From Schistosoma haematobium (Eukaryota > Platyhelminthes > Trematoda > Strigeidida > Schistosomatidae): DNA of 64,000 bases. Below, piece after piece: positions 13,284-23,290 of the stretch (the stretch's first letter is position 1; the number at the start of each line of letters is the position of its first letter). The notes below the pieces were generated by a model. That model had not been told where the DNA came from. It saw only the letters and a program-made list of their open reading frames with translations, and searched no databases. Location of the stretch: contig NC_067196.1 of the NCBI RefSeq assembly GCF_000699445.3, positions 47,347,364 through 47,411,363 on the forward strand. The letters run 5' to 3'. A program made the position numbers and the translations under genes.

Positions 13284-14032
13284 TCATATATAAAAGTTCG
13301 TAATCACTAAGTAACAGAAGTTCAATGCTATAATAAAATTGGTCCAGTTAAACGAATGTGTTTCTGCTGAATTGAACTGTCTAAACAATATCCGTTTCCT
13401 TGATGCACCATCTAGTGAATATGTTTGCTTCTGAAAGTATCTATCATGTTTCACCTCTCTGCCGGCTGGATATGATTGAGTAGATGATTTTTTACCGTCA
13501 CCTTCATAATATAATGATTTCCATGAATCACTATATGGAGTAGTATCAATATTCTTTAGACTATTCACTAACAAATCATCGTTAAGCGTATCATTTAATA
13601 ACACAGTTTCGAATAACTTCCAAAATTCACTCACTGTTATTCCATCCATATGCTCCCAATCAATAAGCACACCATCAACTGGTGATAGTAGATCAATAAC
13701 ATCCGAATGATCATTACAATCTGCTCTATCTTGTCCAGTACTTTGTTGAAAAGTTAATGCAGTCTCATAATTGGCTAATTTGCAGTCGCTGAATACATTC
13801 TCAAGTGTAACCAAACGATCTGTAAATTTGATGTTTTCAGGCATAAGGAATTCAGCTAACACAATGACCTCATGGATGCCATTATCGTTATAGTTGTTCT
13901 CACTTTTGTAAGTAGATGTGGAGTGAGCATAAGTAGTTGCATTGTGTACAACATCACGTCGGTAACGTTTAATTCGGTTGAGTAAAACCTGTTGGTTTGA
14001 TAATGAGTCCGATATGATCATTTTGGCATCTC
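13284..14032 (-). CDS. Unrecognised ~248-residue terminal exon inside the C1q-gene intron
   Basis: A long open frame on the minus strand preceded by a credible acceptor (pyrimidine-rich tract, AATTGCAG ending at 14033). It enters in phase 1 and ends at TGA at 13284-13286. The protein is Asn/Asp/Ser-rich. It contains a basic RIKRYRRD run that could be a furin-type cleavage site, then an acidic central section (LLSPVDGVLIDWEHMDG). It ends in a hydrophobic segment (NFIIALNFCYLVITNFYI) that could be a membrane or GPI-type tail. I recognise no family. The entry phase equals that of the C1q exon at 3392, so the collagen exon at 26022 could splice to either one; joining here gives Gly. It may instead belong to a separate unseen gene. 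Its length in AT-rich DNA and its acceptor argue that it is real, but expression is unproven. Confidence 0.5.
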
Positions 14033-14594
14033 CTGCAATTTGAATGAGAATACAGAAAGTGTGTGAACATTCAGCATTGAGATTTGTTGGGGTTTTTTTG
14101 TAATTATTGAAGATGATAAGAGTATTTTACTTCTTAACACATACAAGTTTCGAAGAAAGTAATTTATTTGAAAAGTGAGATATTTTGGCTGCAGAAATGA
14201 TGAAAAACACATGAGGATTAAATTCGCTAAAAGCAATTATGGTACTCATTTTTCCCAATCATAAATTTCCAATTAGTCACCCAGTTTATTATTAAGTACT
14301 TTAAAGTTTTATTCTCTGAGGAGATTAACATGCACTATTATTAATTAAACCATTATCAATATCATTACGACAAGAAAACCGTGAGCAGTTTACATAGCAA
14401 TCTAATTTCGATAATAATCCAAGGTATACAAGTACAGTAGAAATACATTTAAATCCAAAGTTATCCCGTCTTTAAATGGTCTTGTCTTATATTTCATCTA
14501 CAACCATTAATATAAAAACACACTTAGGAAAAAAACTAATTGTAAATACGACCCACAAATAAATTATTCAAGGGATACTTTTTTTATCACCCAT

Positions 14595-14910
14595 ATGAAT
14601 TTCTTCTGTTCTATACATAATTTGAAAAGTATACTTATTAAGACATCTTACAGTAGATTTGGAACAAAATTACTTGCAAAAATCGGTAAATTTTTGATGA
14701 AATATATAGGTTTGGTGAAGAAAGTGAACAGCTCGATATTGGCCCATTTAGTGCAAACTGATCATTGTGCCAGTATAAACCAATCGTTTTCAATTATTTT
14801 TGGGGTCAGTAATTTTTTGCCAAAGCTTGTCAAACTTAAAGTCCTTCAAACGGATGAAGTAATAGCCAACCGGAGCTATGGGTACAAAAGAAATATCTTC
14901 AACCACTTCT
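14595..14910 (+). pseudogene. Possible Penelope-like element C-terminal (GIY-YIG end) remnant
   Basis: The plus-strand frame contains KVNSSILAHLVQTDHCAS, then QSFSIIFGVSNFLPKLVK and LKVLQTDEVIAN. This order of S-x-I-L-x-H-L-x-x-T-x-H and a later L-x-T-x-E/D-x-I is typical of the segment after the GIY-YIG nuclease in Penelope-like elements. The nuclease itself is not readable. The open frame continues to 14972. Tentative. Confidence 0.4.
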
Positions 14911-15461
14911 CCTCTCCTGGCCAGCCTCAAGGGCAATTAATCAATAGTAATCTTAGCTATCGAATTACCTAATTTGACTATTGTGCTTACGACCTTTCGT
15001 AGTCACATGTAATTTTCTCTGTTATCTTTATTCACAAATCTTTGTATTATTATTATTGGTTAAATATCATTATTAATCTCCCCAATAACATGATTCATTC
15101 ACTTCGCATTCATCCCTCCTTATTACGTCTTACTAATTTTTCACATGATATAGTCTTCCATTAAACATTTTTTCGGATTGTAATTACACTATTATTTCTC
15201 TCATCCTATCTGACCCATATTTATTCTGATCATGAATCTTAAATTTTCGCTTAACATATATACAGATTCAAATTAACATTCTATATGGTTCATATCAACA
15301 GTAACAATTTTATTCTATTTTGTTTGACAATCCTAAATTCACATGCTTTAAACGATACACTTCGCCCTTAAACATGACCAATTTTTAGATTATTAATTTG
15401 AATATATAATTGTAAAATCTGAAGAGAATTTATCAAAAAGAATATTCTTCATTCAAATAGT

Positions 15462-15560
15462 AGTCCCACAATAGGACGAAATGGCCTTTCAGTGCTTCCA
15501 GGTTTTCCATAGTGGTCTAGCTTCAAATGGCTTATGATCTCAACTAATAAAATTACTATA
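15462..15560 (+). mobile_element. 5'-truncated hammerhead-SINE copy
   Basis: Begins inside stem II (AGTCCCACAATAGGACGAAA) and continues through the family tail (GTGGTCTAGCTTCAAATGGC) to ATTACTATAATATA. It lacks the promoter region and half of the ribozyme. Confidence 0.7.
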
Positions 15561-17005
15561 ATATATACCTATTAAAAAAATATAATTAATCACAGAACTT
15601 CCTCCTTATCAAAAGTAAAATGGTAAAAAAAAACTATCAAAACTAGTATTATGTTAATCAATTAACAAGGATTTGAAAATTACTCATTTACCAACGAACT
15701 ATACTACTAGTCACTGATTATAAACAATCCAAGACAACTTAATTTTATAAACGTCAATAAAATCTATAAAATTATGCCTTGAATTTTTCAAAACCTTAAC
15801 TAAAAAAATATTGTTTTCTTTAATGTTTGTCACAAAACATCCATTACACATGAATAGATAAGATGTCTATGATTAGTAAGTGTTACTATTAGCAATAATG
15901 AATAATAAAGCACTTTTCTGATTAAAAGACTTATTCCAAATTAATATCATAAACTCATTCATAAGATCATGATAAAGTAATTGTTTTTAGTTGATAATAA
16001 TGTAAACATTTTACGGGTTAGGAAAAGAACTAAAAGATATTTTTAAAAAAACGTTATTCCCATTCTTACCTAGGAATATATAGAGAGATTGAGAGGGAGA
16101 GAGAGGATATTATATTGATTTAGAAACTAATTAAACTGTTTTTGAAAATAAAAAAAAATGTACCAGTCATTCGAAAATAGTAATTTATTAAGATATTGAA
16201 TTATTATTATTAGTGTAATTATTTGTTAAAAATTAAGGTAGTGTATAATCATTTATTTTATTAAATCCAATCTAAATTATGTTATATCTAGAGCTTATAT
16301 TCTTGATATGTCGCGTTGGAATTAAGCACTCGAACACTAGAACCCTCCCAAGTCGTAAATGAGAAGACAGAAGACAAGTGCAAGGAGTGTTATTCCAAAT
16401 AGTGTCAATTATGGTACAAAACTGTCAGGCATTTATAGCTTTTAGTAAAACCGAAACCATCGTTATAGTTATCCAATCCACATATAGGAGGTTATTAGCA
16501 TTGTCCAATAGGGAAACTACATGTAGTGATTCTGGAATATTCTTCAAAAAGATGATTGGATAGAATATCTTCGGCTCTTTCTAAGCTTCTTAGAAATTCC
16601 TCGAGTTTTCACATGGACCGTCCTCACAATTTATATTGTATAATATTCTCATTATTAGAGACTTAACACAGTTCATGTAGTATTCTGATTCAGTTATACA
16701 TTAAATATAACTTCGTTTTTTTTATTCATATGAAATATTTAGTTTATTCTACAATCAGGCGACTTTTCAATGAAATGATCTCAAAACGGCAGAAATCCAA
16801 TTTTTCTTTCCATAGAAGATCGTAAATATATATTCATATCATTTTTAATGCTTGATTTATTTTTTTTTAAATTATCAAGTTAAATCTTGATAGGGACACA
16901 TAAACTATTTATTTCATTGCTTTATATATATCTACGTATGTATCCTCTATAATTACAACTGCACATTGGAATATTTAATAACATTAACTAAAAATATATT
17001 TTTTC

Positions 17006-17364
17006 ACAGATTGAAATCATGAGTCAGTTGAAGCTCCTGGAGTTCTAGTGGGAAGCCGTTACCAGTGGAGTACAACCAGGTCTGTTGTGAGATATCAGCT
17101 CACTGAAGACAATGGTATATGGTGGCGCAACTTCGTGGATTGGTTGAAGTTACACATTAACACCGTTGGATGCCGGCTCAGTGGTCTAATGGTTAAGTGC
17201 TCGCGCGCGAAGCCAGTAGGTCCTGGGTTCGAATCCCGCGGGGTGCAGGATCGTGGATGCGCACTGCTGATGAGTCCCGTACTAGGACGAAACGGCCGTC
17301 CAGTGCTCTCAGGTTTTCAATGGTGGTCTAGCTTCAACTGGCTCATGATTTCAATCTGTGAAAA
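17006..17364 (+). mobile_element. Hammerhead-bearing SINE flanked by ~31-bp inverted termini
   Basis: The unit opens CACAGATTGAAATCATGAGT and closes ACTGGCTCATGATTTCAATC-TGTG, so its ends are inverted repeats of about 31 bp. Inside are a spacer (about 17035-17165), a tRNA-like pol III promoter region with an A-box-like TGGTCTAATGG (17181) and a perfect B box GGTTCGAATCC (17226-17236), then a hammerhead core (17261-17306), then the family tail GTGGTCTAGCTTCAACTGG. Related copies lie at 5341, 11811, 15462, 18491, 27383 and 33296. Schistosome Smα-type retroposons are known to carry active hammerheads; this family looks like a relative, and pol III transcription is inferred from the boxes. Confidence 0.8.
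17261..17306 (+). ncRNA. Type I hammerhead ribozyme, apparently intact
   Basis: Stem I is GCACTG (17261-17266) with CAGTGC (17301-17306), six Watson-Crick pairs. The core is CTGATGA (17267-17273) and GAAA (17289-17292). Stem II is GTCC (17274-17277) with GGAC (17285-17288). Stem III is minimal (AC/GT around GGCC), as in known schistosome hammerheads. The cleavage triplet GTC ends at 17300. Every core position required by CUGANGA/GAAA/NUH is present. Confidence 0.85.
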
Positions 17365-17521
17365 TTTGTAAAATCCCCACAAATTCCTTCTGATAAAAAT
17401 ATATATATCAGATTAAGATAACATGATATAAACATATCAAACGAGTCGTTTTTGAATGTTTTGTTTAAAATTTCTCTTTAAAAAGTAGAATCTATCATGT
17501 CTTCAAACTATTTTATGCTAT

Positions 17522-18028
17522 GCCCCCAAATGCCCTGGTACGGCTGAAAGTGGAGAGAGTTTGTTCTCCCTCTCAAAATGCCCTCACATGGCCACACGTA
17601 TACAGCTTCTGACAAGGAAGTCATACTCACTGCCTTCTCGTGACAAGGGTGTTGTTTACGAAATTGAGAGGACGAAAAGCGAATGATCGACGCTTTAACC
17701 GGGTTGGTGAACACGGAGAGTTGGAAAACTCTGGTTCCAAAGCAATAGTGCACATGGGCTCCAAGGTCCTGAAGGAACAAATGACATATGAAGCAATCGT
17801 TTTTCAACGGCTACCATGAGACTGCATCTTCTGACGTTGCTCCACGGCTTTGTGGATCAGACCTTCAGGTCGAAGGCTCCGGGTGTGGCTCCCTAAGAAA
17901 ACCACCTGTTTCGGTCTGGGCACCCGGTCAGCATCACAGCCCTCACACATATCAAATGAGATTTGTATGGTGCATATGTATTTGGTGCCTCCTTGTACCA
18001 ATATCTATGTGTTAAAATAAATAAGTAA
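17522..18028 (+). mobile_element. ~507-bp dispersed retroelement with 12-bp target duplication
   Basis: Flanked by ATTTTATGCTAT at 17510-17521 and 18029-18040. It starts GCCCCCAAATGCCCTGGTAC and ends in an A-rich tail (AAAATAAATAAGTAA). A related copy lies at 12331-12852. Target duplication plus A-rich tail indicate copying by target-primed reverse transcription in the plus orientation. It has no RT of its own, so it would be non-autonomous. I cannot name the family. Open frames on the opposite strand are by-products. Confidence 0.8.
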
Positions 18029-18490
18029 ATTTTATGCTATAAAGTAAATTTTTCAATTAACTTCCGATAGTAACTAAATCGACATTTTTATTGTTCTACT
18101 ACTAAGTCTTCCCAATAAGTGAATATAACTTATATGAAACATTTTTGTTTGTAATTGTATTCCTTCTTATAGGTTTATAAATGACCAATTTTATAAATAT
18201 CTTACACAATTTTAAAGTAATAATAAGAATAAGAATAACCTAATTACATAAGTAGTCATTCAAGTATTTCAAATCAAACTATTTCAATGCATTCAAACAA
18301 ATTCAAGTTACCTACTTGAAATTAATTAAAAACGGTGTAACAATATGTTAATGTTAATTAAATATTCATTAACATAAATAATATTCTTCACAGCTTGTAA
18401 CAAAAATATCTGTTGTATTTAAAGATGGTAATTAATTATTTTTACTAAATATTCTTATGCTTATAAATGACGTTTGGTTCTAATTAAACT

Positions 18491-18705
18491 TGGACGGCGG
18501 CTTAATGGTCTAGAGGTTAAGCGTTCGCGTGCAAGACCTATAGGTTCTTTGTTTGAATCTCGAGAAGCGAGATAATGAATGCGTGCTGCTGAGGAGTCCC
18601 ATACTCGGACGAAACGGTAGTCCAGTGCTTCCAGGTTTTCTATGATGGTTTAGCTCCAATGGATTTATGAATTCAACTATTAAATTACTATAATATCCAC
18701 AAAAC
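18491..18705 (+). mobile_element. Hammerhead-bearing SINE, plus-strand copy
   Basis: Same order as the 17006 copy: CTTAATGGTCTAGAGGTTAA (A-box region), a degenerate B box (GTTTGAATC), the hammerhead, the family tail, and the extended 3' end TTAAATTACTATAATATCCA. It lies 460 bp downstream of the ~510-bp repeat at 17522-18028. Confidence 0.75.
18583..18628 (+). ncRNA. Type I hammerhead ribozyme, apparently intact
   Basis: Stem I GTGCTG (18583-18588) pairs with CAGTGC (18623-18628), using two G-U pairs. The core is CTGAGGA (18589-18595; the free N7 position is G) and GAAA (18611-18614). Stem II is GTCC/GGAC. Stem III is AC/GT closing a GGTA loop. The cleavage triplet GTC ends at 18622. All invariant positions are kept despite decay of the promoter boxes. 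Confidence 0.75.
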
Positions 18706-21481
18706 TCCTTTCTGATTATAAACTTGTCTAGTTAAAACTTTATTTAGAGTATTATTCAATAAGCAGAATGTAGAATAAGGAGATACATGGTTTAATCAAA
18801 GTAGACTAAAAACTGAACTATTGACCTTAAAAAATTGACCACTGTAGAAAATGCGAAAAATCCTAAGAAATTCATCTGACGAAGAGTTTATTTGTATATT
18901 ACTAAGATTTAAGGAGAAGTGAAATACCTACTAAGTTTCTCAGAAATAACGAACAAAGTATTTGAATAGAGTTGGTTTATGTACCTAATCTATATGTACA
19001 TATCTTCATATATTCCACAAAGAAAGTACTTTTTTTCCCTTCTTACCATAAAAAAAAAATCTGTTGGCACTTACTTTACCTTCTAAATTCATATCCAAAT
19101 TAAAAGCCATTTCTATTATCTAATACATTTAAGATAATTGTATTTAAGTTGATGAGTAACTGCGCAATACATTTTTTCCCATTTTTTTAAATGAATCACT
19201 TTGCCAATTTAATTTCTATAAACTTAGCTTAAAATGAAGAAGAAAAAAAGGACACATATTTTCCTCCTTCATAAACTAAGAATTGAAAGAAAGGGTATAT
19301 AAATCTTTTGAGTTTTTTCTTTAAATCATAATTTCATAAACTTTTCAGACCTATCTACATATAATAAATAAGAAACGACTTAAGCAGCGAGAAAAAAGTT
19401 TTTTTAATTCCCCTCTATTCCTCGTATCAATTTGTCCCATTACGAAATTCCTCATTATTGAACTACGTATTTAATGTTTACCATAAGCTGTTTTGTAATA
19501 CATTTCTAATATCAAGTATTCTTTGTAGTTGATAATAATAACGTTTTTTTTTGAAAGTTTTGGCAAGATTAGAATTAAGGAAAGTTATTTATGTTCGTCC
19601 AGGAATAAACATGTTGCTGTCCCACAATTTATGGGGAAAAAAGGTTAAATATCATGTTAGTTGTTAGTATGCAAACAGTCAGCTAAGTTCAAATTCCAAT
19701 GAATGTGTTTATGAATTTCATTATATGGCTTAAAGTTCATATGGTCATTGTAAAAAGTAATTCTTCAATATGGTGTTGAATCCAATCCACTTTCCTTAAA
19801 TTCACTCATTGAGAGATTATATTTAAGATAAGAATGGGATAACTGATACAGACTCAAAGGGTGATATAAGAGTAATTTGATGAAACAACACTGATACAGT
19901 TGACGTTAAAATAACTAACAATATAAGCCCATCAGATGTTTACTGTTAGAATACTATATGATCAACAAGTTTTGAAACTAATTATGATTATATTACTGCG
20001 CATAAATGACAATCGCTAGAATAAGTTGTACTAGAGTATAGTTTACTTGAGTTTATGCTTGATAATACAATAATAATCTATAAGATATAAATAGTAAATG
20101 ATACAGAAAGAGTTTTCGTCCAGAATACATACGAAGTCTACAGAAAATACATCTTTCAATAGTTCTATTTTAATCGTGTTTATTTTCTCTTTTTTTAGTA
20201 ATTATAGAAGCTATGACTCAAATGTAACTTTATTGAAGTGGTTCCTAGTGAGATTAAGAGTGCCAATGCCAAGAGCATTGTCATGATTGTGAATATTAGG
20301 ATCATTTATGAATCGACGTATGATACAAATTAATTCCGAAGGAATTCAATAGAGTATTTCTCTTTAAAATAAATATTTGGTTTATATATATTCTCTTGGT
20401 TTTCTTATCAGAATACATTATATCTTGGATGTAACCACGTAAACTCAAAGACAGAATCACAATTCTCCATAGAATCAGTCAGTATAGATCATAACATTAG
20501 TATCTGAGTATAAATGATCATATGTTAAACTCTGTCATTAGCCAAATTAGAGTCCCTGAAACCTAAGAACATATTTGGTGCATACTTCAAATGCTTTTAC
20601 TTATTGACAGAATAATTACTCACAAATTGTTTATTCCCTTCATATGGAGATGTTGAAGAAATGAAATATGGAATATATGCTAAATATATATTTCCGTAAA
20701 AGGATGACTAAATATTCAAAATTGAAAATTAAAATTCCAAGTGTCTTATGATAGTGAATTCTAACCTTTCAATTCAAAGTTAAAATGCTATAAAGTATTT
20801 CTTAAGTAATTTATTTACTATATTCTCATACAGACCTGTTGAATAAAATGAGAACAGCTATATAATTCATAACTTTCAGTACTTATTCTCTTGATGTTAT
20901 CTAATAATAACGGTCTCTTCAAAAAAGAAATAAACTCTATGGTCAGCTTCAGTTATTGCTTCTTCTAGTGTAGCATATGAATGCTTTAGGACTCTGGTAA
21001 ATGATGCATAAGAATTATATTTCCTATCACATTCATATATAAATATCTTTGCATTTTTGTGGATCTCTTCTTCTCTCTATAAAGATCAGTTAAAATGACA
21101 ATAAAAAGAGTAGTAATGGTAGTAGCAAAATAAGTAATAAGCAAAACTTCTTATCAGACAATCTCTTTCCATCTATTCATCCACCCTATTTTTGTAATAA
21201 TGTAAAGACAGTTTGCCTATATATTTTTTCTGTTCTTCTTTATGTTTTTGGTAATTCATTCATTCATTCCCTCTCTCTCTCTCTCTCTCTCGCCCTTCTT
21301 ATCTTGATAAATTTGAACAGAAATGTTCAGAAAACACGCAAGTATTATACAGATAAAGCAATGAGTACAAATAATTGAATGAAATGCTATTTGACAATAA
21401 ATTTTATAAAAGGAAACCAAAAGATTTTTCCTTTATGTTGACTCTCTTTAGTTTTAAACTATCCAATTAACTTTACCCTTT

Positions 21482-21494
21482 CTTTTTACGAGAG

Positions 21495-21526
<32 letters not shown>
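21482..21526. repeat. (AT)n microsatellite
   Basis: Run of TA units at about 21497-21526. Similar short runs occur at 7009-7030, 11746-11764 and 37703-37723. A CT run lies at 21271-21291. Confidence 0.85.
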
Positions 21527-21527
<1 letters not shown>

Positions 21528-22349
21528 TTTATTTTTCTATCTATAGAAATTATGTTCTGACTTCTTTCAATAAGGAGACTAGTTGAAATTAACCGATTTC
21601 TTATTCTACTGACATTAAATTCTTTATTTCAATTTTATTTTACTATGTCGCATTTACTTTTTCGTATTTTCTATTTTGATAACTGTATGCCCCTATACAT
21701 ATATATATACAAAAAATTTAGATATCTTGATAAGATATTCAAATAAACAACATATATAATACTGATAAACATCTGTCATTTAAGTAGTTAAATTAAATAA
21801 AACAAAATGAATAACATTTTATTTATTTTACAAAAAATAATCACTATTGACATTTGAACTTATATGACTTTATGCTTTAACTTCGTTACTACTATAAATA
21901 ATTTCAATGTAGATGATAACTACTGAAATGTTGTTATTTTCAGTAGTCTATTTTTCTCATTCATGTAAATTAAATAAATACTTATATAATTAGAAAGAAA
22001 TAACTATTTTGTTAAATAATAAATGAGTCCAAAGATTAAAAATAAGTTTCAAAAATGGTAGTATCATACTAATTTCTTATCACTGATACGATATGATGTA
22101 ACTTGAACTGATAGGGATTAATGTTTACGATTGACTATTGAAGACTGAAATTGAAATACTAATTACACGAAACATTACATAGTATTTTGATAACTTCTGC
22201 ATACAAAGTAGGTGATACTCTATATTACTAAAATATTTGATTGTTTTTTTAATAGTACTACACTATGTTAACAGATGTTTTCGAAATACATATATATATT
22301 CACTTGGTATTGCTTGTTTATACCTTCTCATTGTTGTTTAGGATTACAA

Positions 22350-22440
22350 GTGATCAGGTACATTCAGCTAACAAGTCCCAAATAGGATGAAACGTGCGTC
22401 CTGTATTCCACTGCTAGCCACCATTCATCCTTATGTATAT
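22350..22440 (+). mobile_element. Smα-type SINE fragment
   Basis: Contains AGCTAACAAGTCCCAAATAG, GATGAAACGTGCGTCCTG and CCACTGCTAGCCACCATTC. The core reads CTAACAA, losing two required G bases, but stem II, GAAA and the cleavage region are recognisable. Confidence 0.6.
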
Positions 22441-23099
22441 CAAAATACGGTAGTAACTTAAAAAGTTTAATGATTTATAAAATTTAGTTATCTTTAACGT
22501 TCAATAATAAATTTTTTGAGAAATCGTTTAAGAACATTTATAAGTAGGTTAGATTTCGATGATAATCATCTCATTTGTATGTCAGAATAAAGTCATGTCA
22601 TTTTTGGTGAAAATAACCCTTATAACTCAACACTATGGTCAAAAATAGTAGCTTTCATACGAAATAATACAAATTTGTCTGTTTAAAGAAATATCAGCTT
22701 TCCCAAGTGTAAACATAAGCTATGCTGATAGATATCGTTTCATATAAACTTTAATTAAAAGGGTAATACCTTATTATTCAAACTATTCAATCCTGAACAA
22801 ATTAAATTATAATGTTGATCAGCTTAGATATGTAGTTACATCACTGACCTGCTATAAAAATAACTTATCATCACCGAAAACTGGACAATATGACATTAAT
22901 TAATAACCTGTAGTGTGTATCTGGATATTAGTAATCTTTTAAAAGACATCACAGTAATATGTTATGATAATAAAATATTTACTGTTTCTTAAAGCGTGCA
23001 CATTACAACCTTTTCTAAAATTGATTCGGATAATGCACTACTGTAACACTTTTATAGCTATTTATTATAATCATAATCTATTAAAAATTATCAGTATAA

Positions 23100-23290
23100 G
23101 TTGTGGAGTTTACTAAGTTTTTGACTGAGATATTTGTCTCTACCCGACACGGATTAGCTCCATTGGTCACGGCTTCTCACTAGAACTCCGAGAATTCCCT
23201 CAGGAAGCTAGTCACTAGCGAGCACATGGTGATTATCACTATAGGGTTGTAGAGATTATTAAGTTTTTGATTGAGACCATGAACCGATTG
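23100..23290. repeat. Composite repeat with ~31-bp direct repeats 145 bp apart
   Basis: The direct repeats begin at about 23100 (GTTGTGGAGTTTACTAAGTT) and 23244 (GTTGTAGAGATTATTAAGTT). The interior (GGCTTCTCACTAGAACTCCG) matches the reverse complement of the spacer in the 17006 SINE unit (17035-17060), so the two are related. Confidence 0.45.

Noticed and set aside
17173..17245. Possible tRNA gene (A- and B-box-like sequence)
   Set aside because: The sequence is followed directly by a hammerhead core and repeated in other copies. I could not draw a cloverleaf with proper anticodon and acceptor stems, so it is a SINE head.
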